64,000 nucleotides of DNA from Myxococcales bacterium (GTDB lineage: Bacteria > Myxococcota_A > UBA9042): NCBI GenBank assembly GCA_009692425.1, contig SHZF01000018.1, positions 1-64,000 of the forward strand, written 5' to 3'. Positions 39,378 to 50,000 of the stretch are shown piece by piece. A program made the position numbers and the translations under genes. The notes beneath the pieces were generated by a model. It had not been told where the DNA came from. It did not search any database and worked only from the letters and a program-made list of their open reading frames with translations. Positions within the stretch are counted from its first letter, which is position 1. The number at the start of each line of letters is the position of its first letter.

Positions 39378-40898
39378 ATGTTGCACGCTGCACTGTCGCT
39401 CCCAGGCGCACCTGCGGTCATGGGCGTTGTCGAAACGGCCCACGCGATCGCGGCCGGCGCCGTGCGGGCCTCCGACGTCGCCGCGGCTGCTCTGGCGCGC
39501 ATCGACGCCTTCGAAGGCGACCTCCACGCATTCCTGCATGTCGACCGGACAGGTGCCCTGGCTGCGGCTGAACGCGTCGATGCGGACCGCCGCGCGGGCT
39601 TGCCGTTGGGCCCGCTCGCGGGCGTCCCCGTGCACATCAAGGACATGATCGCCGTCGCGGGCATGCCGCTGACCGCCGGTTCGAAGATGCTCGCAGGCTG
39701 GACCCCGCCGTTGGACGCCACCGTCGTCGCGCGGTTGCGGGCGGCAGGCGCCGTGCTGATCGGCAAGACCAACCAGGACGAGTTTGCGATGGGCTCGTCG
39801 AACGAGAACTCTGCATTCGGCCCGAGCCGCAATCCGTGGGACCGGACGCGCGTCGCTGGCGGTTCGTCGGGCGGCGCGGCGGCGGCCACGGCGGCGGGTC
39901 TCGGCTGCGGCGGCCTCGGCACCGACACGGGCGGGTCCGTGCGCCAACCGGCGGCACTGTGCGGGGTCGTCGGCTTCAAGCCCACGTGGGGGCGTGTGTC
40001 GCGGGCGGGCGTGGTGGCATTTGCGTCGTCGCTCGATCAGGTCGGCACCCTGACGCGCTCCGTGGCCGATGCGGCCGCGCTGTACACCGCGATCGCGGGG
40101 TCCGACCCGTTGGATGCGACCAGCGATCCGCGCCCGGTGGCGGACTGCGCCGCGGACCTCACCGAAGCGAAAGACCTGCGCGGCGTGCGCCTTGGAGTGC
40201 CGATCGAGTACCTCGACGCAGCCGATGGGCTCGATGCCGGGGTGCGCCAGCGCATCGAGGAGGCCCTGGCCACGCTCGCGCAACGTGGCGCCGACGTGCG
40301 ACGCGTGTCGCTGCCCCACGTGCGCTTCGGCATCGCGGCCTACTACCTTGTGTGCACCGCGGAGGCCTCGGCCAACCTGCAACGCTACGACGGCGTCCGA
40401 TTCGGCCATCGGGCGGCGCTGGCTCCCGGCGCAACGCTCGACAGCCTGTATGCGACCAGCCGCGGCGAGGGCTTCGGCCCGGAAGTGAAGCGGCGCATCC
40501 TGCTCGGCACGTTTGCGCTGTCGGCCGGTTTTCACGACGCGTACTACCGCAAGGCGTGCCAGGTGCGTCGCCTGGTCCACGACGACTTTGCGCGCGCGCT
40601 GCGTGACTGCGACGCGCTGGTCGGGCCGACGAGCCCAGTGTGCGCGTGGCCACTCGGCGCGCACGCCCACGACCCGCTGGCCATGTACCTGATGGACATC
40701 TTCACCGTGAGCGCAAACCTGGCCGGCCTGCCCGCGCTGTCGGTGCCGGCCGCGCCGCATCCGGCCAGCGCGCTGCCCGTCGGTTTGCAGTTCGTCGGGC
40801 GGGCCTTCGACGAGGCCAGCTTGCTGCGCGTCGCGCACGCATTTGAGGCGGCGCGCGGCCCATGCGCGTGGCCCGCACCAGCCGCCAGGTCGGAGTAG
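39378..40898 (+). CDS. gatA: Asp/Glu-tRNA amidotransferase subunit A
   Basis: 506 residues. Amidase signature with the catalytic Lys in VPVHIKDMIAVAGMPLTAG and the Ser pair in RVAGGSSGGAAAATAAG; further GTDTGGSVRQPAALCGVVG. It releases ammonia from glutamine for transamidation of Glu-tRNA(Gln) or Asp-tRNA(Asn). ATG 39420 is an alternative start. 12 bp after gatC. Confidence 0.95.
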   Translation: MLHAALSLPGAPAVMGVVETAHAIAAGAVRASDVAAAALARIDAFEGDLHAFLHVDRTGALAAAERVDADRRAGLPLGPLAGVPVHIKDMIAVAGMPLTAGSKMLAGWTPPLDATVVARLRAAGAVLIGKTNQDEFAMGSSNENSAFGPSRNPWDRTRVAGGSSGGAAAATAAGLGCGGLGTDTGGSVRQPAALCGVVGFKPTWGRVSRAGVVAFASSLDQVGTLTRSVADAAALYTAIAGSDPLDATSDPRPVADCAADLTEAKDLRGVRLGVPIEYLDAADGLDAGVRQRIEEALATLAQRGADVRRVSLPHVRFGIAAYYLVCTAEASANLQRYDGVRFGHRAALAPGATLDSLYATSRGEGFGPEVKRRILLGTFALSAGFHDAYYRKACQVRRLVHDDFARALRDCDALVGPTSPVCAWPLGAHAHDPLAMYLMDIFTVSANLAGLPALSVPAAPHPASALPVGLQFVGRAFDEASLLRVAHAFEAARGPCAWPAPAARSE

Positions 40899-40901
40899 TC
40901 G

Positions 40902-42347
40902 ATGGCGTGGCAAGGCGTGATCGGTCTCGAAGTCCACGCCCAGTTGCGGACGCGTTCGAAGATTTTCTGTGCGTGTCCGACCACGTTCGGCGCCGCTCCG
41001 AATGCGCACACGTGCCCGGTCTGCCTGGGCCATCCGGGTGCGCTGCCGGTGCTCAACGAGCGTGCGGTGCGACTGGCGGTCGTCGCGGGGCTGGCCCTGG
41101 ACTGTGCCATCGCGACCCGGTCCCGGTTCGACCGCAAGAACTACTTCTACCCGGACCTGCCCAAGGGCTATCAAATCACGCAGGTCACCGCGCCGCTCTG
41201 CACCGGCGGCCACCTGGACGTGGCGACAGCGGCGGGCGTGGTGCGCGGCCGCATCCACCACATCCACCTGGAAGAAGACGCGGGCAAGTCGATCCACGAC
41301 GCCAGCCCGGCCGGCACGCTCGTCGACCTGAACCGTGCCGGCACGCCGCTCATCGAAATCGTCGGCGAACCCGACCTGCGCAGCGCGGACGACGCGGTGG
41401 CGTGGCTGCGCGAATTGCGGGCGATCCTGCGCCACACCGGCGTGTGCGACGGCAACATGGAAGAGGGCTCCTTGCGCTGCGACGCGAATGTCAGCGTGCA
41501 CCGGCCAAATGCTCCGTTCGGCACGCGCTGCGAGATCAAGAACCTCAACAGCTTCAGGGCGGTGCGCGATGCCATCGCCCACGAGATCGAGCGGCAGCAG
41601 GCTGTGATCGACGCGGGCGGCGTTGTTCTGCAACAGACGCGGCTGTGGGATGCCGAACGCAGCCGCACGCTGCCCATGCGTTCAAAAGAAGAGGCCCACG
41701 ACTATCGGTACTTTCCCGAACCTGACCTCCTCCCTCTACACGTGGCACCCGAACTCGTCGCCGAACTCCGCGCCGCCTTGCCCGAACTGCCCGCCGCCCG
41801 GCGCGCGCGCTGGAGTGCCGCATGGGGCGTACCGGCTGCCGCTGCGGCGGTGCTGTGCGACGAACCCGTCCGCGCCGACGCCTTCGAGCGCGCCCTGGGT
41901 GCGGGGCCTGCCGCGGACCTGGCGGCGGCCTTCGCGCTGTTCGTGACGGGGCAGGTCCAGGCCGCCCACCAACGTTCGGCGCGCACCGATGCCGACGTCG
42001 ACGCCGCGTTGCCGGTGCTGCTCGACGTATGCGCCCGCTGGGTACAAGGGCGCTTGACCAACAAGATGCTCGCCGACGTGCTGCAGTCGGCATTCGGCGG
42101 GGACGCTGCGCTGGGAGCGGAGTTGGAGCGGGCGCTCGCCCAAGTCGGCGCCGTGGTGACCGACGCGGGCGCGTTGGCCCCGACCGTCGATGCCGTACTC
42201 GCCGAACACGCGGACCAGGCGGCACGCTACCGCGCGGGGCACACACCGGTGCTTGGCTTCTTCGTCGGTCAGGTCATGCGCCGCCTCGGGGGCCGCGGCG
42301 ATGCCCAGGCGGTGCAGCGCCTGCTTCAGCAGCGCCTGGACCAGTAG
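40902..42347 (+). CDS. gatB: Asp/Glu-tRNA amidotransferase subunit B
   Basis: 481 residues. Begins MAWQGVIGLEVHAQL; conserved KNYFYPDLPKGYQITQ, LEEDAGKSIHD and a tail with the YqeY-like domain (KMLADVL). Binds tRNA and moves the amide group. 3 bp after gatA. Presence of gatCAB suggests indirect glutaminylation and/or asparaginylation in this organism. Confidence 0.96.
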   Translation: MAWQGVIGLEVHAQLRTRSKIFCACPTTFGAAPNAHTCPVCLGHPGALPVLNERAVRLAVVAGLALDCAIATRSRFDRKNYFYPDLPKGYQITQVTAPLCTGGHLDVATAAGVVRGRIHHIHLEEDAGKSIHDASPAGTLVDLNRAGTPLIEIVGEPDLRSADDAVAWLRELRAILRHTGVCDGNMEEGSLRCDANVSVHRPNAPFGTRCEIKNLNSFRAVRDAIAHEIERQQAVIDAGGVVLQQTRLWDAERSRTLPMRSKEEAHDYRYFPEPDLLPLHVAPELVAELRAALPELPAARRARWSAAWGVPAAAAAVLCDEPVRADAFERALGAGPAADLAAAFALFVTGQVQAAHQRSARTDADVDAALPVLLDVCARWVQGRLTNKMLADVLQSAFGGDAALGAELERALAQVGAVVTDAGALAPTVDAVLAEHADQAARYRAGHTPVLGFFVGQVMRRLGGRGDAQAVQRLLQQRLDQ

Positions 42348-42530
42348 CCGGGCAAGGAGTCCCCGCGCACCCTGGACCTCGCCGACCACCTGCAGCGCGA
42401 GCGGGTGGCGCTCGGCGAAACGCTCAAGCGACTCGAAGACATGAAGGTCGCACTCGACCAGGCGGCAATCGTCGCGACCACCGAGCGACGTGTTTTCAAG
42501 TCAATGACATTTCATCTGTTGTCAGGAATT
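42348..42530 (+). pseudogene. Fragment of a PAS-domain sensor protein
   Basis: Right after the gatB stop, and in the same frame, a gene-like stretch reads RERVALGETLKRLEDMKVAL and DQAAIVATTERR, resembling the linker and first strand of PAS domains (usual form ALDQAAIVAITDRRG-x-I-T-Y-V-N-D). It then breaks off. In another frame QVNDISSVV follows, close to the next PAS block, so a frameshift is likely. No start codon context and no remaining kinase. Called a decayed remnant. Confidence 0.35.
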
Positions 42531-42642
42531 CCGCGCAGCCGCAGGTGCCGCCGCCGGGGCCAATGTTGCGCCCCTGGGGTCGCCGGATGAGGAAAACTCC
42601 GCACGTCGGTCCGCTGTGGCGCATGCCGGCAACTGCGCGCCG

Positions 42643-42930
42643 TCATTCCGTTGATGCAGGTCCGCGCGGCGTCCAGGTCGCGTCGTCGGAAGCCGCGACG
42701 AGCAGGGTGTCGGGCCCGACATTGAGCATGTCGCACAGGCGCATGAGCGTAGGAAAGCTCGGCAAGGACAGGCCTCGTTCGATGCGGGCATAGGCCTCGG
42801 ACGTCACCCCGATGCGCTCGCTGAGTTGGTCCTGCGTCCAGTGCAGGCTCAGGCGGATTGCGCGCAGGCGGCTGCCGAGACGGCGCGCGATGCGGCCTGC
42901 CTCGACGCGGTCCTCGGGGCGGCGGGGCAT
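42643..42930 (-). CDS. XRE-family transcriptional regulator
   Basis: 95 residues from ATG 42930. Helix-turn-helix of the Cro/C1 type (LSLHWTQDQLSERIGVTSEAYARIERG, in which the recognition helix is VTSEAYARIE). Little else, so it is a single DNA-binding domain. Lies 22 bp after the small helical protein and may be the last gene of the CotH/transglutaminase directon, whose regulator it could be. Confidence 0.85.
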   Translation of the reverse strand: MPRRPEDRVEAGRIARRLGSRLRAIRLSLHWTQDQLSERIGVTSEAYARIERGLSLPSFPTLMRLCDMLNVGPDTLLVAASDDATWTPRGPASTE

Positions 42931-42952
42931 GATGCTCCTGACGAAATCACCG

Positions 42953-43189
42953 TCACGTCTTCGGCTTTGCAGCTTGTGCGGCCGGCTGCGGGTGTTTGGG
43001 ATCGCGCCCCACGGCGCCCGCCGCCTTGCCGATCGTGCCGTCAACCGCAGAGTTGAAACGCTTCGACGCGGCTGACTTGGCGCGATGCTCCAGACCCATC
43101 ATCTTGGACTTCGCCTGGATGTGGACCGAATCAATCCGACCCCGCACCAGCCGCATGAAAAAATCAACGATCGCATCGATGAGGCTCAT
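42953..43189 (-). CDS. Small charged protein, unknown function
   Basis: 78 residues from ATG 43189. An amphipathic N-terminus (MSLIDAIVDFFMRLVRGRID) followed by Lys/Arg-rich helix and an Ala/Pro/Lys tail. No signal peptide. Unrecognised family. Sits 32 bp after the pseudo-transglutaminase gene and 22 bp before the XRE regulator gene, on the same strand. Confidence 0.55.
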   Translation of the reverse strand: MSLIDAIVDFFMRLVRGRIDSVHIQAKSKMMGLEHRAKSAASKRFNSAVDGTIGKAAGAVGRDPKHPQPAAQAAKPKT

Positions 43190-43221
43190 GCGGCCATGCT
43201 GCGTCACCAACGGGTCCGGCG

Positions 43222-46200
43222 TCAACGCTCGATGCGCACCGCGTCGGCAGCATCGACTCCGCGCAGCGCGGCGGCGAATGCTGGGTAGTCTGCGGGTGCG
43301 ACGACGGTTGGCTCTGCCGCGATCGTCTTTTCGAAGCGAGCGGTCGCGCCTTCGGTTGTCGCTGTGCACGTGTGGCGCAAGGGTCCTGCAGCGTGTGCGG
43401 CCGGTGCAGCGCGCGTGTGCGGCGGGCGGCCGAGGCTGGTGATGCGGACTTCGACACGCGTGTCGAGCGTATGGGCAAAAAGCAACGGCGTCTTGCGATC
43501 GGCCAACGCGCAATACGCCGGACCGAGCGCATCGGGGTAGAGCGCGAGGTCAAGCGCATCGACACGGCTCGCCGCGGCAGGTGCTGTGATGCGATAGCGC
43601 ACGGCGATCGCCCCATCGGCCTGGCCGAGTTCATCGATGGCGACAAACGCAACGTCGAGGCCCGGAAAACTCGCTCCCGCCAACTCCTGGAGCAACTGGC
43701 GCCGGCCTTGGTCCGTGGCGCCCCGCAGCCAACTGCGCACAAGGGCGGCGAGCGCCCCGCGCAGTTCGTCGCGCGCCTCGCCGTCGATCGCACCGTCCGC
43801 GTGCCAGCGCAACGTGACCGTCACGCGGCGCGGGTCGCGTCCGGCGCCAAGCGCGGGCACTGTCACCAGCGGACTTTGCGCGGCCGCCGCGCACCCAATC
43901 AGCAGTCCCTGCCGGCCGCGCAGTCCGGCGCGCACATGGTTGACGAGCCCGCCTTCGAGGCCCGGGTCGATCCAGAGATCGTCGAACTGCCCCGGCGTCG
44001 CGGTCGACGGGATCTGCAGCCGCACCAGGCTGATGCTCCAGTCGTCTGGGTCGGGCGGGGCCGCCGTCGGCAACCGGGACAGTGGCGCCACGCGCACGAG
44101 GCACCCGTCCGTGTCGGTGTGGCGCGCCAATGCCCACAGAAGTGCCGCGCGGTCCCCCTTCTGGTTGCCGAGTGCCGATTCTGGGCGACCCGGAGCGCCG
44201 CCGTCGTGCTGCTGCTCGACCAGGCGCGCAACCTCACCAGCCACTGCGCCCCACCGCGCCGCGCCGGGAGGCGTCTGCTTCGCCAGCGCGACCAGGCGAT
44301 CGAATTCCGGGTGGCGCACGCCGACTCCGGCCAGCAGCGAGTCTGCCCACGGCTCCATGACGGCCGGCCAACCCGGCGAGAGCGCGACGCGGACCGACGC
44401 CTGCGTCCGCTCGGGTCGGACGGCCCGGGGCTCGACGCGATACCGTGGGGCGTCTTCGCGCCGGAAGACCCATGCGCGCCAGCCGCCCAATTCGCGCACT
44501 TCGGGCGCCGGCGCCGTGGGCGAGGCCTCGAACGCCGGGGTCACGTCGTGCGGCGCCAGTACGACGTATTCCGACAGCCGAATCGGGCCATCCGAGGCCG
44601 CGAACAAGAAAGGCCCGAGCCGCGTCGCGCCAGTCGCCGGGTCATCGGGCGCCACGTACACGACCTGGGCGAATTCGATGGACGTACCGGCGGCGACGGC
44701 GCGCAGCGACACGGTTTCCTTGTCGGCGGTCTCGGCTGGCCAGACGACGGTGCCATCGGGCAGCAACGTGCGCGCGAATTCGAGCACGCCGCCGTCGGCG
44801 ACCCGCACCTCGCCGACGGTTTCGGCCGCCGTGTCGTCGAGTACGCGCAACACCTGGTGTACGCGCCGAATCGCGCCACCTCCCGGCAGCAGTACATCGA
44901 CTTCTTGGTCGAGCACCCACGCCGTCGTCGCGCCCGCGACCTGCGTCGGATCGTCCGGGATGCGGGCCAGCGCCTGACCGTCGCGCGCAAACTCCGCCCA
45001 CGGCGCCGTCGCCCCCGCTTCGAGCGCGCGCTGGCGCATGTCGAGGGAGTGGCCCGGGCCGACGAGGATTTCGCGCAGGCTGGCTGCCAGACGGGCGCCG
45101 TCGCCATCGAATGCGCCGGCCTGCGCGGTCAACCACTGGCGCTGCGTTGCCCAAGCCGGCGATCGGGCGAGCAGTCGCTCGCACGCGGAACCGGCCGGTG
45201 GGTCCCGTGGCGCGTCGGCCTCGGCTTGTGCCGCGGCCCATATGCGACAGTTTGTCACGGAAAGCGACGCCGCGCCAACACCGCCTGTCGTCGTCGCTGC
45301 GGGAGTCGTCTCGACGCCGCTGAGCAGGTGGGCCCGTCGCACGAGACTGGATGTGACGTTGCACGCCGGCGCAGCGCTCGCCAGCAGTCGGCGCACGGCC
45401 GCCCGTTGCAGCGTGTCCGTGGCGTGCTCCAGCGCGCGCCGCCACACGGCACAATCGCCAGGTTGGGCAACGACGGCGGCCTCGAACGCCCGGGTTGCCG
45501 CATCGGTTACCCCTAACGCCGCCAACTGCTCGGCCCGCTCGACCCAGAGATCAGCCCGCCGCGCGAGGCCAACCGGCGGCGCGGCAGGTGCACCGATCTG
45601 GCGCTCGCCGCCGCCCGGGTCGGCGGAATCCACGGCGCGCCGGGAGCCCGAACTTGCCGCCGGCCAGGAAAACGGGTCGCCCCGCAATGGCCCAAGCATG
45701 TCGCGCGCCAGTTCCGGATTGCCGGCGTCGCGCACGCGTGCGGCGCGATCGATGCGGGCATCTACGTGGTCGGGCAACGCGTCGAGCACGCGGTCGAGGT
45801 CGTCGAATTCGGCCTTGCCCGCACTGTCGAGACTGGCCGAGCGCTCGATCTCGACCAAGGCGCGCAGGATGCCGCGCCCGACCGGTACCTGCGCCCTGCT
45901 GGCCCCGAACGCGGCCACGACGTCGCGCAGCACACCTGGCCACGTTGGCGGCAAGGACTCCGCCGCCGGGCCCGGCACGATCGCCACTTCGAGCACATCG
46001 CCGTCCGCAGCCGTCGGCACGAGCAGGTGCAGCGTGTGGGTCCCTCCGGCGAGATCGCCCTGGCCGTCGCAGCGCGGCGAGAGCGGCAGCGTCCCGCAGG
46101 ATGGCGGCGCCCACAGGACACCGTCGAGCCAGGCCCGCACGCCGCGCGGTGCGGCGAGGTGGAGCCAGACAGAGCCGGGCTGAGAAGTCTCGAACGTGAC

Positions 46201-47025
46201 GCGCACGGCGTACAGGCCGGGGCGTTCCACCGCAAGGCCGAATCGCCCGTCACGCACACAACCTGCGCGGAACTCTGGCGCAGCGCAGGCGTCGTCGAGA
46301 TCGACGAGACCTGCCGCATCGCCGAACACCCCGTCGAAGTCCGCGGCCTGCCACTCGGCCACGCCAATGTGCATGCGTGCGCGCACCCGGTCGAGGCGCT
46401 GCGTGACGGTCAAGGGTAGGCCTACCGTGTTTGGCAGGGCGACAGACTGCCCCGCCGTCGCCGCGGCCCACAGGCCGCACGCCGCCGGGAGCGCCAGGCA
46501 GCGTCTCCAACGCCCTTCGGCTGACCCTGCCGTCCACACCTGCGGCGCAAGCTCGGCCCGGGCGGCCAGGGCCCGGTCCACCGCGGCGCGGTCGCGCACG
46601 GCCAGCCGTTCCAGTTGCAGTGCGGCCGCCGTGGCGAGTGCCTCGGCCGGCGCCGGCGCGCCCGGGACGCCGAGACCTACGAGAACCGCGTCGAACCAGG
46701 CGGACGCGCGGGCGCCCACGTCGGCAGTCCCGGCCGCCGCCAACGCCCGCAAGAGCGTGCCGGCGGCCAGATCCTCTCCCGTCGCTTCGGCCCCGCGCGC
46801 GCGCAATTCACCGCACGCACGGCCGTAGAGCAGACAACTCCACGCCAGCGCGTGGGCGCCCGCCGCCCGCGTCGCCGGTGTGGTCCACTGGGCGCGCGCG
46901 TCGGCCTCCAAGCGTCCCGGATCGACACCGGGATCGAACACGCGCAGCGGAGCTCCACATGCGGCAAGTCCCAGGCAGCACAGCCACCACGCGAGACGCT
47001 GGCGGACCGAGGTCTTTCGTTCCAT
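43222..47025 (-). CDS. Large DUF3857-type lipoprotein with inactivated transglutaminase-like domain
   Basis: 1267 residues from ATG 47025, whose signal peptide (RQRLAWWLCCLGLAAC) has a lipobox; a GTG at 47058 overlaps the upstream stop codon as GTGA and is an alternative. Architecture parallels the upstream protein: N-terminal helical part, a beta-sandwich with a lectin/PA14-like feature (RAWLDGVLWAPPS), TPR-like region, DUF3857 domain (about 650-870) and a transglutaminase-like C-terminal part. At the position of the catalytic Cys (GDCKDK in the neighbour) this protein has GNQKGDRAALL (Gln 955); the His is also missing, while the Asp region (LWIDPGLEGG) remains. Hence a catalytically dead paralogue. 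Confidence 0.75.
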   Translation of the reverse strand: MERKTSVRQRLAWWLCCLGLAACGAPLRVFDPGVDPGRLEADARAQWTTPATRAAGAHALAWSCLLYGRACGELRARGAEATGEDLAAGTLLRALAAAGTADVGARASAWFDAVLVGLGVPGAPAPAEALATAAALQLERLAVRDRAAVDRALAARAELAPQVWTAGSAEGRWRRCLALPAACGLWAAATAGQSVALPNTVGLPLTVTQRLDRVRARMHIGVAEWQAADFDGVFGDAAGLVDLDDACAAPEFRAGCVRDGRFGLAVERPGLYAVRVTFETSQPGSVWLHLAAPRGVRAWLDGVLWAPPSCGTLPLSPRCDGQGDLAGGTHTLHLLVPTAADGDVLEVAIVPGPAAESLPPTWPGVLRDVVAAFGASRAQVPVGRGILRALVEIERSASLDSAGKAEFDDLDRVLDALPDHVDARIDRAARVRDAGNPELARDMLGPLRGDPFSWPAASSGSRRAVDSADPGGGERQIGAPAAPPVGLARRADLWVERAEQLAALGVTDAATRAFEAAVVAQPGDCAVWRRALEHATDTLQRAAVRRLLASAAPACNVTSSLVRRAHLLSGVETTPAATTTGGVGAASLSVTNCRIWAAAQAEADAPRDPPAGSACERLLARSPAWATQRQWLTAQAGAFDGDGARLAASLREILVGPGHSLDMRQRALEAGATAPWAEFARDGQALARIPDDPTQVAGATTAWVLDQEVDVLLPGGGAIRRVHQVLRVLDDTAAETVGEVRVADGGVLEFARTLLPDGTVVWPAETADKETVSLRAVAAGTSIEFAQVVYVAPDDPATGATRLGPFLFAASDGPIRLSEYVVLAPHDVTPAFEASPTAPAPEVRELGGWRAWVFRREDAPRYRVEPRAVRPERTQASVRVALSPGWPAVMEPWADSLLAGVGVRHPEFDRLVALAKQTPPGAARWGAVAGEVARLVEQQHDGGAPGRPESALGNQKGDRAALLWALARHTDTDGCLVRVAPLSRLPTAAPPDPDDWSISLVRLQIPSTATPGQFDDLWIDPGLEGGLVNHVRAGLRGRQGLLIGCAAAAQSPLVTVPALGAGRDPRRVTVTLRWHADGAIDGEARDELRGALAALVRSWLRGATDQGRRQLLQELAGASFPGLDVAFVAIDELGQADGAIAVRYRITAPAAASRVDALDLALYPDALGPAYCALADRKTPLLFAHTLDTRVEVRITSLGRPPHTRAAPAAHAAGPLRHTCTATTEGATARFEKTIAAEPTVVAPADYPAFAAALRGVDAADAVRIER

Positions 47026-47054
47026 GCCCTTGCAGGCGGCTGCCGAAACTGCGT

Positions 47055-50000
47055 TCACGGCGCCTCCGGGCAGGCCACGGCCTCGGACCGCAACGCTCCA
47101 TCGACCGCCGCCAGCCACACGCGCAGGTCGCGGTATCCTCCGACGGGCAACTGGCGTTCGCGGAGCTCGAGTGTCGACTCCACGAGGAGGGCGCGCTCCT
47201 CCTCGTCCACGTCGAGTTGAAAATGGCCATGTTCGAATGCCACTTCGGCATCACCTGGCGTGCGCGCCCAGACGTGACCGGCAGGGGGTAGCAGCCGCAA
47301 GCGTGTGTACTCGCGAAAGGCTCGTGCCAGCACGATGTCGTGGCTCCGCACCTCGCGGTTGGCCAACGACTGTACGTACGCCTCCGGTGGCCGCAGCGGC
47401 GCCACGGCGAGCCCGTCCGGTCGCATGATCGCCCAGCCGGGCACGGTCGCGGTGAACTCGATCTCGACGTCATCCTGCGGCGGATCGAGCCCACGCACGC
47501 TGACGCGCTCCGCCTTCAAGCCCGGAAAGCGGGTGGCCCAATGCTGCTCGACACGTTCGAGGCGCTTCTCGGCTGCCACGAAGCGGGCGCGGGCCTCGGC
47601 GGCGGGCGAACCGCGCAATCGTTGCACCACAGTCAAGTGCAGCGTGCCGTCGGCTTGCAAGGCGCCGTCGAGGCGCTCATCGACCAGGTTGTGCGCCGCG
47701 CCAGGCACCGGCAGCCGCACCGGCGCAGTCGCCGCCTCGCGCACCGCCGCATCGTCGGCCACACCCGTCGCCGCCGGCACCGGAATGTGCAGTGCCGTCG
47801 CCCCGGCGTCCGCGTCGGGCAACTCGAGCGGGCCATGGTGTTGGGCGGTCGCGTCGAGGTACCAGCCCAGCGCAGGCACGTGTGCGATCGCGTGGTTGAA
47901 CACGCCGAGCGAAGCCACCTCGTCGTGCAGGCGCCCTTGATCCACTGAACGGACCAGTACGACTTGTGCATCGATGCCGACTTCGCCGAGCAGGGCCACG
48001 ATCAGCGTCGCCTTGTCCTTGCAATCGCCGAAGCGCCGCTGAATGACCTCGCGCACCGCGTGCGGCTTCAGGCTGTGGATGCCGAACTCGAGCCCGACGT
48101 AGCGCACCTGTTGCGCGGCGTAGGCGTACACGGAACGCACCTTCTGCTCGAGCGAGTCGGCCCCGTGGACGAGTCGCGCGGCGAGGTCGCGCACGAGCGG
48201 GTCCTGGCCGCGCACCGGCAGCGCCGCAGCCATCAGGCCCTCGTACCACGTTGCCGCGGCCGCCCACGACGCAAACGAACTGACGTGCAGGTAGGGCAGC
48301 ACGTCGGTGCCCGCCGGCATGCGCTCCTCCGCTTCGATGCCGGCGAGGTCGTACGCGCGCAGCCGCCACTCGTCCCATCCGGCGCCGTCGCCCGCGCGTT
48401 GCACCATCGAAAGCCCGGCCGGCAGTGCGCCGCGCGCGTCGCCCACCGACCAGTGCAGTGCCGTGCCCGTCGGCACCTGCACGACTGCGTCGACCTCCTT
48501 GACGGGATTTTCGTCGCCCAGCGGCAGCAGTTCGCCGAAGACGAGACCGAACGGTGTCGGGCCGTTGTCGCGCACCACCCATTCTGCCACGACCGTGTCC
48601 CCGGGGCGCAGGTTCTTGAAGCGCAAGGTGATGCGCTCGAGATCGAAATACATCCCGCCCGCGTCGTCTCCGAGTCGGTCGGTCTCTTGGGCGGTGGAAC
48701 GATCGGTGCGGCCATCGGCCCGGATGACCACCGCCTGCAACACGTCGCAGTGACTCAGCGATGGCGCGTATTCGATTTCGAGGGCGTGAACTGGCGGGCC
48801 GTCCTTGCCGATGGCGATCACTTCGGCGTCGTACCGTGCCTGCTGGCCGTTGCCGACGACGCGCAGCACGGTCTGGCGCAAGCGCACTTCCAGAGGGTGC
48901 CGGCGCGCCGCCTTTGCCTCGCGGCGGGCCAGACCTGCCAGGTCGCGTCGAAGCGGTGCAAAAAAGTCGTCGCCCGGCTTCAGCAATTGGCGCCGCGCAC
49001 GCAGGTCGGCACGGGCCGGCGCGAGCGCGATCGCGGCATCGAGCCATGCCAGGGCGTCGGCCGTCTGGCCCCGTGCGAGAGCCAGTCGCGCGCGCAGGTC
49101 GAGATCGAGGGTGCGTGCAGGCGCATCGACGGCGCTGGCGTCGCGGGCCAGCGCCGCGGCCGCCGCGGCAGGCTGGTCGTCGGCGAGCAGGCCGAATGCC
49201 AACGTGCGGAACGGGCGCGCTCGCACACCAAAGAGGGTCGCCTCCGCGGCAGCCAGCCCGGCAGCGCGATCGAGGTCGCCCCGGTCGAGCGCGGTCTGCA
49301 GCACGGCATCATGGCGCGCGACCACGCCTGGTTCTTGTTCGACAAGGCTGCGCTGTAGCTCATCGACTTCGGCGAGCCTGTCGCGCGCCTGACGGTTGCG
49401 CACGGCGGCGTCGAACAGGTCGGGAGCGAGCGGCCAGCGCGCCACGCAGCGGTCGAGCGCGCGCGTCGCCAGGCGGTCGGCACCCAGGCGGGCCCACAGC
49501 GCAGCGCGCAGGGCACACGCGCGGGCAGACTGCTCTTCGAGCGGCGGGTGCGACGGCCGGTGCCACACGGACCAGAGTCGGTGGGCCTCGGGCGCCTTGC
49601 CGAGTTCGTCGAGCACATTCGCTTCGGCGAGGTGCAGGCCGATGGCATCGGGCAGGCGGTCGCTCCATGTGCGCAGGCGGTCCAAGCGGTCGCCGGATTC
49701 GTCGGGAAGCATCGCATGGGCCAGCGCGGCCCGGGCGTCGCGCGGCAGCCCACGCGGGTCGGCCACGACCACCCGCGCGAGAAGCGGTGCCGGCAGGGGC
49801 CAGCCGTGCCATGCCAGCGCCACCAGGCCGGCGAGCGTGGCAGGCGAAGGCCGCGCCCGGTCGGGCCAGTGAAGTCCTGCACACGCATCTTCGACCGCTC
49901 GCGCCGCTGCCGGGGTCGCCGTGTCTGGCAGCGCCACCCGAGCCGGGGCGTCGGGCAGATGCTCGGCGCGCGCGCGAATCGGCGCCGGCAAGCCGTCGCG

